Assembly: GCF_004570865.1 (NCBI RefSeq)
Contig: NZ_SPQS01000002.1
Location: 525,608 to 589,607 of the forward strand
Length of the DNA stretch: 64,000 nt
Source: Bradyrhizobium frederickii
GTDB taxonomy: Bacteria > Pseudomonadota > Alphaproteobacteria > Rhizobiales > Xanthobacteraceae
Direction of reading: 5' to 3'
The notes under the pieces are model-generated. The model searched no databases. It was given only the letters and a program-made list of their open reading frames with translations, and was not told the origin of the DNA. Shown here one piece after another: positions 36,895 through 45,285 of the stretch. Position numbers and translations under genes: made by a program. The stretch's first letter is position 1. Each line of letters opens with the position of its first letter.

Positions 36895-37184
36895 CACAAT
36901 GTCTCCGCCAGTTGCTGCGCCAGCTTGATGTCTTGCCGCTGCGAGCGCTTGTCTCCGCCGCATAGCAGGATCACGATCTGGGTTCCGCGCTGCAAATAGT
37001 AGATCCGGTAGCCCGGACCGTAGTCGACGCGCATTTCCCGAACGTTGCGACCAACGCTTTTGTTGTCGCCAGGATTGCCCATCTCCATACGGCGAATGCG
37101 GACGGTGATCCGGGCAACGGCGCTGGCGTCCTTGAGACGGCTCAGCCACTCCGAAAACTGCTCGGTTTGCCTCACCTCGATCAT
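36894..37184 (-). CDS. RelE/ParE-superfamily toxin (TIGR02683)
   Basis: The 96-residue addiction-module killer protein has the family pattern FSEWLSRLKDASAVARITVRIRRMEMGNPGDNKSVGRNVREMRVDYGPGYRIYYLQRG and the end VILLCGGDKRSQRQDIKLAQQLAE. Likely an mRNA interferase or gyrase-type toxin; the superfamily cannot be split by eye. The toxin gene precedes the antitoxin gene. The ATG is 6 bp from a perfect inverted repeat. Confidence 0.88.
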   Translation of the reverse strand: MIEVRQTEQFSEWLSRLKDASAVARITVRIRRMEMGNPGDNKSVGRNVREMRVDYGPGYRIYYLQRGTQIVILLCGGDKRSQRQDIKLAQQLAETL

Positions 37185-37190
37185 GAAGTG

Positions 37191-37216
37191 ATACTGTAGT
37201 CCATAGGCTACAGTAT
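37191..37216. promoter_or_regulatory. Operator of the toxin-antitoxin operon
   Basis: A perfect 9-bp inverted repeat ATACTGTAG (37191-37199) and CTACAGTAT (37208-37216) with an 8-bp spacer lies directly upstream of the toxin ATG. It is the natural binding site for the HTH antitoxin. Confidence 0.75.
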
Positions 37217-37288
37217 GTCAAAGACGAGTGACGCACCGGGGTGGTGGCGGCGTTGGAGGGAGAGCGCAGGCGTCGCCTTGGTGGACGG

Positions 37289-38719
37289 TCACTGTCCCGA
37301 CGGCGTGCGCAGGCCGTGCCAGGCGTCGCGGACCTGGTGGTAGTGCACCTCGGGCAGGTAGTCCGGCGTGTTCAGGTTCAGCGTCTTGACGTCGAGATGG
37401 CCGATGGCGCTGAGCAGCGTGTAGGAGGCGATGACGCGGTCGCGCTGCGCGCCGATCAGGCGGGCCTTGGCCTGGATCAGATCGGCCTGCGAGTTCAGCA
37501 CGTCCACCGTCGTGCGCTGTCCGCCGGCGGCCTCGCGCTGGACGCCCTGCAGCGCGACGGTCGCGGCCTTCACCTCGGACTCCGAGGCCGAGACCGCGAC
37601 CTTGGCGCCTTCATTGGCAACCCAGGCGCTGACCGCGGCCGTGCGCGCCTGGTTGCGCACCTGGTCGAGCACGAGCCGGCTCTGCGCCGTGATCTCCTTG
37701 GCCTGCCGGGTCTGCGCGGCGGCCTGGCCGCCGTCATAGATCGGGGCAGTGACGTTGGCGACGATCGAGGCCTGGTCCTCGGCCAAGGTGCCGAGCGTCG
37801 GGTCGTTGTTGCGGCTCTTGCTGGCGCTGCCCTGGATGGTGGCGCTCGGCAGCAATGTGCCTTCGGCGATGCGGATGTTGGTGGAGGCGACGTCGACGTC
37901 GAAGCTGGCGGCCATCACCGCCGGATGCTGGCGGATCGCCATCGTCATGGCGTCTTCGCGGCTCTTCGGCAGATAACGGTCGATGACCTCGGCGGGCCGG
38001 AGCTGCGAGGGCGAATTGCCGATCACTTGCGCATAGGTCGCCTGGCTGACGGCAAGCGCGACCTCGGCGGCGTTGAGATCGGCAAGGCCGCGATTGAGGC
38101 GCGCCTCGGCCTGCGCGCTGTCGGTCGGCGTGACATCGCCGGCGTTGAGGCGGCGCTGGGTGACCGCGAGCGTCTCGCGCAGGAAGGCGACGTTGGAACG
38201 CTGCGCCTCGACCAGCGACTGGTTGGCGAGCACGTTGGTGTAGGCGGTGACCGCGTCGAGCAGCACGCCCTGGCCGACATTGCGCAGCGCCTCGCGGCCC
38301 GACTGCACCTGGAGTTCGGCGGCCCGCACGTTGTTGGCGGTCCGGAAGCCGTTGAACAGGGTCTGCGTCACGGTGACGCCGATGATCCACGGCTTCAGGT
38401 TGCCGGTCTGGATCGTGTTGTCGGGCAGCAGATTGCGAACCGATTGCAGGCCGGCGCTGAGGCTCGCCACGATCTGCGGCCGGTAACCGGCCAGGGCCTG
38501 CGGCACGTTCTCGTCCGTGGCGCGTTGTCGCGCGCGCTCGGCATTGAGCTGCGGATTGGTCTGGTAGGCCTTGGCGAGCGCCTCCGGCAGGGCTTCGGCC
38601 CAGGCGGCGGAGGGCAGGGCGCAACCGAGCGCCAGCGCGGTCCATGTCGCAAGCACGGCACCCACGCCCGGTCGGCGCCGCGTCATCACGCGACCAGCTC
38701 TGGCGGCTCGCCCAATCAT
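37289..38719 (-). CDS. tolC: TolC family outer-membrane efflux protein
   Basis: The 476-residue outer-membrane channel subunit is of the TolC/type I secretion class. A signal peptide is seen (VLATWTALALGCALPSAAWA), then the helical repeat pattern beginning LPEALAKAYQTNPQLNAERARQRATDENVPQALAGYRPQI and the second repeat DSAQAEARLNRGLADLNAAEVALAVSQATYAQVIG. The C-terminal YTLLSAIGHLDVKTLNLNTPDYLPEVHYHQVRDAWHGLRTP matches rhizobial TolC/BepC ends. Starts 38719 and 38686 are both possible. It could serve the RND pump encoded nearby, though TolC proteins usually serve many pumps. Confidence 0.9.
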   Translation of the reverse strand: MIGRAARAGRVMTRRRPGVGAVLATWTALALGCALPSAAWAEALPEALAKAYQTNPQLNAERARQRATDENVPQALAGYRPQIVASLSAGLQSVRNLLPDNTIQTGNLKPWIIGVTVTQTLFNGFRTANNVRAAELQVQSGREALRNVGQGVLLDAVTAYTNVLANQSLVEAQRSNVAFLRETLAVTQRRLNAGDVTPTDSAQAEARLNRGLADLNAAEVALAVSQATYAQVIGNSPSQLRPAEVIDRYLPKSREDAMTMAIRQHPAVMAASFDVDVASTNIRIAEGTLLPSATIQGSASKSRNNDPTLGTLAEDQASIVANVTAPIYDGGQAAAQTRQAKEITAQSRLVLDQVRNQARTAAVSAWVANEGAKVAVSASESEVKAATVALQGVQREAAGGQRTTVDVLNSQADLIQAKARLIGAQRDRVIASYTLLSAIGHLDVKTLNLNTPDYLPEVHYHQVRDAWHGLRTPSGQ

Positions 38720-38906
38720 GTAATCCCGCTTAATCCCGGCTGTCCGCCCCCGCCGACGGTCGCCTCTTAGCTTGTTTAACCAGCCGAGGTCGCGCAGGCA
38801 AACTGCCGCGGGGAAAACCCCCATGAAATCCGTGCTTGTTGCAGCTTCGTCACAGGGATCCTGTGTAACGCGGCGAGCCTGACAACAGCCTGACAGTTCG
38901 GCGCCG

Positions 38907-39686
38907 TTACCGGTTCTTGTTCACCGGCTTGCGCTTCTCGATGAACGCCGCCATGCCCTCGGAGCGGTCCTCCAGCGCGAAGGTCGCGTGGAACAGGTTG
39001 CGCTCGACGCTCATGCCTTCGGCGAGCGTGGTCTCGAAGGCACGGTTCACCGCTTCCTTGGCCATCGCGGCGGCAGGGCGCGACATCGCGGCGATCTTCT
39101 CGGCTGCCGCCATCACCTCGTCCATCAGCTTGTCAGCGGGCACGATGCGGCTGACGAGGCCGGAGCGCTCGGCTTCCGCCGCATCCATCATGCGGCCGGT
39201 GAGGCACAGGTCCATGGCCTTGGACTTGCCGATCGCGCGCGTCAGGCGCTGGGTCCCGCCGATGCCGGGAATGGTGCCGAGCGTGATCTCGGGCTGGCCG
39301 AACTTTGCGGTGTCGGCGGCGATGATGATGTCGCACATCATGGCGAGCTCGCAGCCGCCGCCGAGCGCATAACCGGCAACCGCCGCAATCGTCGGCTTGC
39401 GGCAACGTGCGACGCGGTCGCCGCCGATCGCGGCAAAATCCTCCGAGAACATGTCGATGAAGCCCTTCGGCTGCATCTCCTTGATGTCGGCGCCGGCGGC
39501 AAAGGCCTTCTCGCTGCCGGTCACGATGATGCAGCCGATGGCGTCGTCGGCCTCCAGATCGTCGACCGCAGCAGCGATCTCGCGGAAGACGCCGAAGGAG
39601 AGCGCGTTGAGCATCTTCGGCCGGTTCAGCTTGATGATGCCGACCGCGCCTTTGCTTTCGACGATGATGTGTTCGAACGTGCTCAT
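38907..39686 (-). CDS. Enoyl-CoA hydratase
   Basis: This 259-residue crotonase hydrates trans-2-enoyl-CoA in beta-oxidation. The oxyanion-hole segment [10 protein letters not shown], the [49 protein letters not shown] stretch holding both catalytic glutamates, and the C-terminal [12 protein letters not shown] are all present and resemble mitochondrial short-chain enoyl-CoA hydratase. Cytoplasmic. No other fatty-acid genes are adjacent. Confidence 0.94.
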   Translation of the reverse strand: MSTFEHIIVESKGAVGIIKLNRPKMLNALSFGVFREIAAAVDDLEADDAIGCIIVTGSEKAFAAGADIKEMQPKGFIDMFSEDFAAIGGDRVARCRKPTIAAVAGYALGGGCELAMMCDIIIAADTAKFGQPEITLGTIPGIGGTQRLTRAIGKSKAMDLCLTGRMMDAAEAERSGLVSRIVPADKLMDEVMAAAEKIAAMSRPAAAMAKEAVNRAFETTLAEGMSVERNLFHATFALEDRSEGMAAFIEKRKPVNKNR

Positions 39687-39797
39687 GCTCCACCCACGCG
39701 TTTGATTAGGCGGGCAATGTGCCCGCTGGCGCGGATGCCTTCAAGGGGGCCGGAGACGCAGGGACGCGCGCGGCCGCGCGTCCTGGCGGAACTGCGA

Positions 39798-40463
39798 TCA
39801 GGCCATGAACATGCGCGCGGCGGACGCCAGCGTGAGCAGCGTGCCGACGCCGATGAAGATCTTCCCGATCAGGGAGCTCTGGTCCCAGGCCGAGCTCTGC
39901 TGGCTGCTTGCCATCACCGGCGCCGGCCGGGGCCGGGCTTCGGTTGCGGCAATGACCGCCTTCTGTGCCGGCGGGTTGTCCTGTTGCACGGCGCGGTCGA
40001 TGTCGTTGAGCTGGTCGGGTGCGACGACTTGGCTCTCAACGTTCGGGGCGTTGGTATTGTCAGCCGCGGCCTGGACATTGCCGTTGGCACGGTCCGCCAT
40101 CGCGGAGGCCGCCGCCGCGGTCGGCGTATCGGCGCCGGCGAGCTGCGCGTTGGCGTTGGCAACCGCCGGCGGCATCTGGCCCGAGGCCGGCAGGTTGCTG
40201 CCGGCCGCCTTGCTGTCGGGCTTGGCCTCGTCGGCCTTTGCCGGAGCATCGGTCCTGTCGTCCGATTTCTGTGCCGTCTTGCCGGTGCCGGTGCGGCGTG
40301 ACTCCTGGCGCCGATGCTTGCCCGGCTTGGCCGCGTCGGCCTGCTTGCCCGCGCTGTCCGATTTGCTTGTGGCTGAGCTTGGCTCCGCCTGTGCAGAGCC
40401 TCCGAACAGCAACAAAAGCCCGGCCAGAACAATCAGGGCCGTGCGCCCGCTGGCTTTCATCAT
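39798..40463 (-). CDS. Envelope protein with signal peptide and Pro/Ala-rich body, unknown
   Basis: The 221-residue product starts MMKASGRTALIVLAGLLLLFGGSAQA (signal peptide), continues with a charged low-complexity linker (Lys/Asp/Ala-rich, about residues 27-95) and an Ala/Asn-rich region, and ends with one hydrophobic segment (SLIGKIFIGVGTLLTLASAARMFMA). The latter suggests a C-terminal membrane anchor. I recognise no domain. A GGGGAG site precedes the ATG. It is divergent from the EcfF-type sigma gene. Confidence 0.7.
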   Translation of the reverse strand: MMKASGRTALIVLAGLLLLFGGSAQAEPSSATSKSDSAGKQADAAKPGKHRRQESRRTGTGKTAQKSDDRTDAPAKADEAKPDSKAAGSNLPASGQMPPAVANANAQLAGADTPTAAAASAMADRANGNVQAAADNTNAPNVESQVVAPDQLNDIDRAVQQDNPPAQKAVIAATEARPRPAPVMASSQQSSAWDQSSLIGKIFIGVGTLLTLASAARMFMA

Positions 40464-40679
40464 GGTGATGATCTCCCCAATTCCGCCCGTCCCGGGAACG
40501 AACAGAGACCCTGGGGCGTGACGACAGCGGGGCAGAAAATGGGAATCTTCGGGCACCACCGGGCAAAAACGGGGCAAACCGTCCCCCATGCTGGCGGCCG
40601 CCGAGTGCGGGCTGAGGCGATCGGTGTTATGAGCCGTCGCAGAGGTTGACGGCCGTATCGGTCGCGAGGACCGAGCACA

Positions 40680-40699
40680 AGATCACGAATTCGTGATCT
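40680..40699. promoter_or_regulatory. 20-bp perfect palindrome upstream of the ecfF promoter
   Basis: AGATCACGAATTCGTGATCT is fully self-complementary with no spacer, 13 bp upstream of the putative ECF -35 box. It could bind a dimeric regulator acting on ecfF or the divergent gene at 39798. Confidence 0.5.
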
Positions 40700-40712
40700 C
40701 GTGCCGCCTCGC

Positions 40713-40737
40713 GTAACAAATTGATCGAACGGCCGAA
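40713..40737 (+). promoter_or_regulatory. Candidate ECF-type promoter of ecfF-osrA
   Basis: GTAACA at 40713-40718 and CGAA at 40734-40737 resemble the GTAAC-N16-CGAA promoter I recall for Caulobacter SigF, the homologous system. The position 21 bp before the start codon fits autoregulation. Confidence 0.45.
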
Positions 40738-40757
40738 TTGCATGGTGAGGGGCGCGC

Positions 40758-41303
40758 GTGCGCGGACGTGAGGACGAATGGACCGGCCTGATGCGGTCGG
40801 CCATGGCCGGCGATGATGCGGCGTATCATCGCCTGTTGAAGGCGGTCACGCCGGTGCTGCGCGCCGCGGCGAGGCGCGGCCTGGCGCGGGCCGGGCAGCC
40901 TCCCGATCAGGCCGAGGATATCGTGCAGGAGATATTGTTGGCGGTGCACCTGAAGCGGCACACCTGGGACAGCGAGGCCCCGTTCGCGCCCTGGCTGTTC
41001 GCGATCGCCCGCAACAAGCTGATCGATGCGCTGAGGCGACGCGGCAGGCGCGTCTTCGTCAACATCGACGATTTCGCCGAGACGCTGCCGGGCGAGGCGC
41101 CGCAGGAGACAGCCTCAGCTAGCGAGGTCGCAGCGCAACTGGGCACGCTGCCGCAGCGCCAGCGCGACGTGCTGCAGTCGATCGCGGTCGAGAGCGCCTC
41201 GATCAAGGACACGGCGTCGAAGTATTCGATGACCGAAGGCGCGGTGCGGGTCGCACTGCATCGCGGACTTGCGGCACTGACTGCGAAATTGCGGGACCAC
41301 TAG
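40758..41303 (+). CDS. ecfF: ECF RNA polymerase sigma factor, EcfF/SigF type
   Basis: The 181-residue sigma factor has region 2 (AGDDAAYHRLLKAVTPVLRAAARR...PDQAEDIVQEILLAVHLKRHTWDSEAPFAPWLFAIARNKLIDALRRRGRR) and region 4 (LPQRQRDVLQSIAVESASIKDTASKYSMTEGAVRVALHRGLAALTAKL). The GTG start follows GGTGAGGGG. It is 2 bp from a DUF1109/NrsF anti-sigma gene whose cysteines match OsrA, so it is the peroxide/singlet-oxygen-responsive EcfF type described in B. japonicum. Autoregulation is likely from the promoter motif upstream. Confidence 0.85.
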   Translation: MRGREDEWTGLMRSAMAGDDAAYHRLLKAVTPVLRAAARRGLARAGQPPDQAEDIVQEILLAVHLKRHTWDSEAPFAPWLFAIARNKLIDALRRRGRRVFVNIDDFAETLPGEAPQETASASEVAAQLGTLPQRQRDVLQSIAVESASIKDTASKYSMTEGAVRVALHRGLAALTAKLRDH

Positions 41304-41305
41304 TC

Positions 41306-41944
41306 ATGGATACCGACCAACTGATCCGCTCGCTCGCCGCCGACAACGCCCACCGCGTGCCGCGCGTCGGGGCCGTGCTGACCATGGCGCTGCTGGTGGC
41401 CGCGCCGCTGTCGATCCTGATTTTCGCGAGCTTCCTCGGCGTGCGGCCGGACGTGATGACGGCCATGCGCAATCCATTCTTCGACATGAAATTCGCGGTC
41501 ACATTGTCGCTCGCGATCCCGGCGATCGTCGTCAGCCTGCATCTGTCGCGTCCGGAAGCCTTGATGCGCGGCTGGGGCTGGCTGCTGCTGCTTCCGGTCG
41601 GGCTGCTGGCGGTCGCGATCGGCAGCGAGGCGATGATGGCCCCGGCGATGCCGATGACGATGCGACTGATGGGCAAGAATTCCAGGGTGTGCCTGGTCGC
41701 CATCCCCGCGATGTCGCTGCCGCTGCTCGCGGGGGCGCTGTTCGGCCTGCGGCATGGTGCCCCCTCGCAGCCCGCGCTGGCCGGCGCGCTCGCCGGCCTT
41801 TTGTCGGCCGGCCTGGCCGCGACGCTCTACGCCTCGCACTGCACCGACGATTCCCCGCTGTTCGTCGCGACCTGGTACACGCTCGCGACCGCGCTGGTGA
41901 CGGCGATCGGCGCGGCAGTGGGATCCAAGGTCCTGCGGTACTAA
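41306..41944 (+). CDS. osrA: Membrane anti-sigma factor, NrsF/OsrA type (DUF1109)
   Basis: The 212-residue protein has six hydrophobic segments (about residues 24-44, 64-80, 90-106, 131-148, 156-174 and 186-206) and an N-terminal cytoplasmic MDTDQLIRSLAADNAHRVPRVG that would hold the sigma factor. Only two cysteines are present, at positions 129 and 179. These are the positions I recall as the redox switch of B. japonicum OsrA; this is direct counting here plus recalled literature. It would release EcfF when the cysteines are oxidised. Confidence 0.85.
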   Translation: MDTDQLIRSLAADNAHRVPRVGAVLTMALLVAAPLSILIFASFLGVRPDVMTAMRNPFFDMKFAVTLSLAIPAIVVSLHLSRPEALMRGWGWLLLLPVGLLAVAIGSEAMMAPAMPMTMRLMGKNSRVCLVAIPAMSLPLLAGALFGLRHGAPSQPALAGALAGLLSAGLAATLYASHCTDDSPLFVATWYTLATALVTAIGAAVGSKVLRY

Positions 41945-41954
41945 CGAGCCGGCT

Positions 41955-43058
41955 TCACGCCGCCGGATTCGTGCTCTGCTGCATGCGGTGGAAGCGTAAC
42001 ACCTGCTGCGCGGTCGACGAGCGCAGCGCCTGGTAAGTGTCGCGCAGCGTCAGCATGTCGGTCTGCGAGCCGCCCGAGAGCTTCTCGCGCATGGCGAGGA
42101 TGGCGCGCACGCTCGGCCAGGACATGCCCGCGACCTTGGCGAGGATCATCACGCCCTCGGTGCGGCTTTCGATCATCATGATCTCGGCGGTCTCGACCGC
42201 GACTCCCGCGAGCGCGGCGAGCCCCGCATTGGTCTCGTCGAACTTGCCCTGCTCGGCGAAAGAGGTGACCTGGAATTCGTTGAGGCGGCCGTCCTCGTGC
42301 AGCGATTTCACCAGCGCGCGCGCCATCTCGGTCTGCTTGTTCATCGCGGCGGCGCGCATCCTCTGGGCGACTTCCTGGACCACGCTCGACACCTCGTCCG
42401 CGAACTCCGGATGCGCCGCCTCGAGCTTCCTGCGCACGCTCGAGGACGCCTTGGCAACCAGCTTCAGATAGTAATGGCGCGGCAGGTCGGGCCGCAGGCC
42501 GATGCAGGTCGCGAGGTCGTCGTCGCGTTCGGCGCGGGTGACGAGGTCGGTGAGGCTTCCCTCCGAGAGCCGCGCGCCGTGATTCTTGACGGTCGACTGC
42601 ACCACGTCGGCGTTGCCGCGCGTCACCAGCACGTCGGTCAGCGCTTCCGACAGCACGCGCCGCAGCGAGATCGCCTTGAGATGCGCCTGGCCTCTCGTGC
42701 GCGCGATCTCGATCAGGGTCGTCTCGTCCAGCCGTTCCGATTTCGACAGCACGGGCCCGGAGACCTCGATGACCTCGTCGAGCGCGAGCGTGCGGATGAT
42801 CTTCGGCGGCGCGGCGGCGACCGGTGCGAGGCGGTCGGCGAGCAGCGCCCTGGCTGACGTCTCGATCTGTTCGACCAGGCACTGGAACACGTCGTCGAAC
42901 AGGCGGATATGGTCGTCGGAATAGTCCACCGCGTTGCCCACGAAGAGATCGGTGACGCGGCGCAGCGTCTCGACCCGGCGCGCCACGGTGCCGTGCGAGA
43001 GCGCAGTCTGCAATTCCTCGAGCAGGTTCTCGGATGATTTTGGGGATTTGGATCTCAT
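41955..43058 (-). CDS. DUF2336 domain protein
   Basis: This 367-residue, largely helical, cytoplasmic protein of the alphaproteobacterial DUF2336 family has unknown function. It begins MRSKSPKSSENLLEELQTALSHGTVARRVETLRRVTDLFVGNAVDYSDDHIRLFDDVFQCL, the conserved head, and continues with HEAT-like helical repeats (LALDEVIEVSGPVLSKSERLDETTLIEIARTRGQAHLKAIS). It has a single conserved C-terminal helical section and no enzyme motif. It is convergent with osrA (10-bp gap) and lies after the diguanylate cyclase gene on the same strand with a 60-bp gap; the two may be co-transcribed. Confidence 0.88.
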   Translation of the reverse strand: MRSKSPKSSENLLEELQTALSHGTVARRVETLRRVTDLFVGNAVDYSDDHIRLFDDVFQCLVEQIETSARALLADRLAPVAAAPPKIIRTLALDEVIEVSGPVLSKSERLDETTLIEIARTRGQAHLKAISLRRVLSEALTDVLVTRGNADVVQSTVKNHGARLSEGSLTDLVTRAERDDDLATCIGLRPDLPRHYYLKLVAKASSSVRRKLEAAHPEFADEVSSVVQEVAQRMRAAAMNKQTEMARALVKSLHEDGRLNEFQVTSFAEQGKFDETNAGLAALAGVAVETAEIMMIESRTEGVMILAKVAGMSWPSVRAILAMREKLSGGSQTDMLTLRDTYQALRSSTAQQVLRFHRMQQSTNPAA

Positions 43059-43118
43059 TGCCCTGTCCTGGAGCGTTCGGCCCGACAGCTGCTGTCGCGC
43101 CGGAAAAAAATGGATTGG

Positions 43119-44276
43119 TCAGCTCGTTGCAATACGGTTGCGCCCCTGCGCCTTGGCGGAATAGAGCGCGCGGTCGGCGCGGGCGAGAAACGTGTCGGCA
43201 GTATCAAGCTCGCGCAGCGTCACGACGCCCGCAGAAATGGTCACGCGCATGCCTGCCGAGAATGCGTCCCAGTCGAGATCGGCGACGATGCTGCGCAAGC
43301 GCTCGAGCATCCGCTCCGCGGCATCGCCCGACGTGTCCGGCAGCAGCAGCAGGAATTCCTCGCCACCGTAACGGCCAAAGCTGTCGGACGGGCGGATATT
43401 GGCGAAAATGGTGATCGCGAAGGTACGCAGCACCTCGTCGCCGATGGGATGGCCGTGGACGTCGTTGATGCGCTTGAACCAGTCGAGATCGATCAGCGCG
43501 ATCGCGCAAGGAGCCGAGGTCTGTCGCGACTTTTCGATCTCGACGTCGAGAAGGCGCATGATGCAGCGGCGGTTGTAGGAGCCGGTGAGCTCGTCGAGCT
43601 CGGCCAGTTCCTCGATGCGCCGATAGGCGGCCTTCAGCTCGATGCTGCGCCGGTACAGGATCTTGCGCAAGGTTGCGCCGAACAGGCCGAGAGAGGCGCA
43701 CTGACCGATCACCAGCACGAAGCACAGCATCGAGGCGGTTCGCTCCAGGCGGGTCGCAACCGGCAGTCCGATCGGCAGGTTCGTGCCCAGGAACACAAAG
43801 GCCAGGCCGCAAGTGGCAAGGCCCCAGGTGACCATCGCCTGGCGCGAGGTCATGCGCAGCGTGCCGAACGCGAAGATCAGAAACAGCACGGCGAGGAACG
43901 CGACCCCGACCGTCGGCACGGCGAGCAGGAACAGCAGTTGCAGCGCCATATGCGCCGAGATCTGGAACACGGTGAGGTAATGATCCTCAAACCGGTCGCC
44001 GAAGCCGGCTTCCGACAACACGGTGAATGTCCCGATGATCAGGAGGCCGCCGAGCCAGAACAGCGACGGAACAGCCATGTCGACCGTGCCGCCATAGGCG
44101 TAGAGCAGCAGGACGGAGGCGCCCAGCGAATAGCTCGCCACCTGGCCGACATACATCTGGCGGCGCTGCCGGGTCCGCCGCGCCTGGACTTCGGGGGCCG
44201 CCGCCTCGGAGGCGAGGACGATATCCGCGACCTCAGCAGCATTCCTCTCGGGAAAGGACGTCGCGGCCGTGCTCAT
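43119..44276 (-). CDS. Membrane diguanylate cyclase (GGDEF)
   Basis: The 385-residue protein has an N-terminal region of about six hydrophobic segments (about residues 45-200) and a C-terminal GGDEF domain beginning LDELTGSYNRRCIMRLLDVEIEKS. The active-site motif is GGEEF (in SFGRYGGEEFLLLLPD), and an RxxD inhibitory site (RPSD) lies exactly five residues before it. It should therefore make c-di-GMP under product inhibition. The sensor part has no named domain. It lies before the DUF2336 gene on the same strand. Confidence 0.93.
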   Translation of the reverse strand: MSTAATSFPERNAAEVADIVLASEAAAPEVQARRTRQRRQMYVGQVASYSLGASVLLLYAYGGTVDMAVPSLFWLGGLLIIGTFTVLSEAGFGDRFEDHYLTVFQISAHMALQLLFLLAVPTVGVAFLAVLFLIFAFGTLRMTSRQAMVTWGLATCGLAFVFLGTNLPIGLPVATRLERTASMLCFVLVIGQCASLGLFGATLRKILYRRSIELKAAYRRIEELAELDELTGSYNRRCIMRLLDVEIEKSRQTSAPCAIALIDLDWFKRINDVHGHPIGDEVLRTFAITIFANIRPSDSFGRYGGEEFLLLLPDTSGDAAERMLERLRSIVADLDWDAFSAGMRVTISAGVVTLRELDTADTFLARADRALYSAKAQGRNRIATS

Positions 44277-44715
44277 GGTCCCGCCAATGGTGGATCTCAG
44301 CGTAAAAATCTACGTGGCAAGCCTTTAGGTTTGGTATCCTTTTGAAACGGAATCCGAACCGTGCAGCACGGAACAAGGTGATGGGCCGGCGAGGGAAATT
44401 TTACCGGAGGTCGGGTATCGGTTTGCGATGCGATCGAGCCTAAGTCCGGCTTGGCGAGACATATATCGTGCAACGCTGCTATGGAACCGGACGAGGCCGG
44501 GCCGCCTGTGCCGGACAGGCATTCCGCAAGGAAGTATCTAGTATTATGCTACCGATCTGGATTGTGGCGGCCGACGGCTGCGGGCGGGACAAGAAAAATG
44601 CGCGTATGTGGGGTGGATCACACAGGCGCCCGTACGACTGCGGTAAATTGAACAATTTTGCACCCCTGGTCGAACCGTCTGCTGCGCCGACCCGACCAAC
44701 TTTGCGAGACGGCCT
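44277..44715. other. Divergent intergenic region upstream of the second ECF operon
   Basis: A 439-bp gap between the diguanylate cyclase and ECF genes. Short open frames inside lack ribosome sites and codon bias. A possible ECF-style promoter is present at 44649-44672: TGAAC, 15-nt spacer, GTCG, about 44 bp before the sigma gene. Nothing else is recognisable. Confidence 0.4.
44649..44672 (+). promoter_or_regulatory. Weak candidate ECF promoter for the sigma/anti-sigma/subtilase operon
   Basis: TGAAC at 44649-44653 and GTCG at 44669-44672 are spaced by 15 nt, like the generic ECF pattern GAAC-N15/16-GTC. Such short motifs arise by chance, so this is tentative. Confidence 0.3.
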
Positions 44716-45285
44716 TTGAGCGTGACACAGGCGGCTTCGGACGAGGTCCTGATCGCCAGGATCGCCCAGGGTGACCGGCTCGCCATGCAGGTGCTGTACG
44801 GGCGGCACCATGTCAGGGTCTACCGGTTCGGGCTCAGGCTCGTGCGGGACGAGCAGGCGGCGGAAGACCTCATCAGCGAGGTGTTTCTCGACGTCTGGCG
44901 GCAGGCCGGCAAGTTCGAGGGCCGATCCGCCGTTTCGACCTGGCTGCTGGCCATCACCCGATTCAAGGCCCTGTCTGCGCTCCGGCGCAGGAAGGATTTC
45001 GAGCTGGACGAAGACGCCGCGAACGCGATCGAGGACACGTCCGACGATCCGGAAACGGTGGTGCAGAAGAAGGATACCAGTGCAGCGTTGCGGGGGTGTC
45101 TGACGGGTCTCTCGCCGGAACACCGGGAAATCGTCGATCTCGTCTACTACCACGAGAAGTCCGTGGAAGAGGTGGCCGAAATCGTCGGGATACCGGAGAA
45201 CACTGTGAAGACGCGCTTGTTCTATGCGCGCAAGAAACTGGCCGAACTGCTGAAGGCAGCCGGCGTTGAGCGAGGCTGGCCATGA
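44716..45285 (+). CDS. ECF sigma factor (RpoE-like) of the subtilase operon
   Basis: The 189-residue sigma factor has region 2 (LIARIAQGDRLAMQVLYGRHHVRVYRFGLRLVRDEQAAEDLISEVFLDVWRQAGKFEGRSAVSTWLLAITRFKALSALRRRK) and region 4 (LSPEHREIVDLVYYHEKSVEEVAEIVGIPENTVKTRLFYARKKLAELL). The start may be TTG at 44716 or GTG at 44722; both have weak ribosome sites. The stop overlaps the anti-sigma start by 4 bp (ATGA), so they are co-translated. It is not the general-stress EcfG, since no PhyR/NepR genes are nearby. Confidence 0.9.
   Translation: MSVTQAASDEVLIARIAQGDRLAMQVLYGRHHVRVYRFGLRLVRDEQAAEDLISEVFLDVWRQAGKFEGRSAVSTWLLAITRFKALSALRRRKDFELDEDAANAIEDTSDDPETVVQKKDTSAALRGCLTGLSPEHREIVDLVYYHEKSVEEVAEIVGIPENTVKTRLFYARKKLAELLKAAGVERGWP

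Noticed and set aside
44451..44715. Short protein gene upstream of the second ECF sigma gene
   Set aside because: The frame has no ribosome site and unusual composition, and lies where a promoter for the ECF operon is expected.
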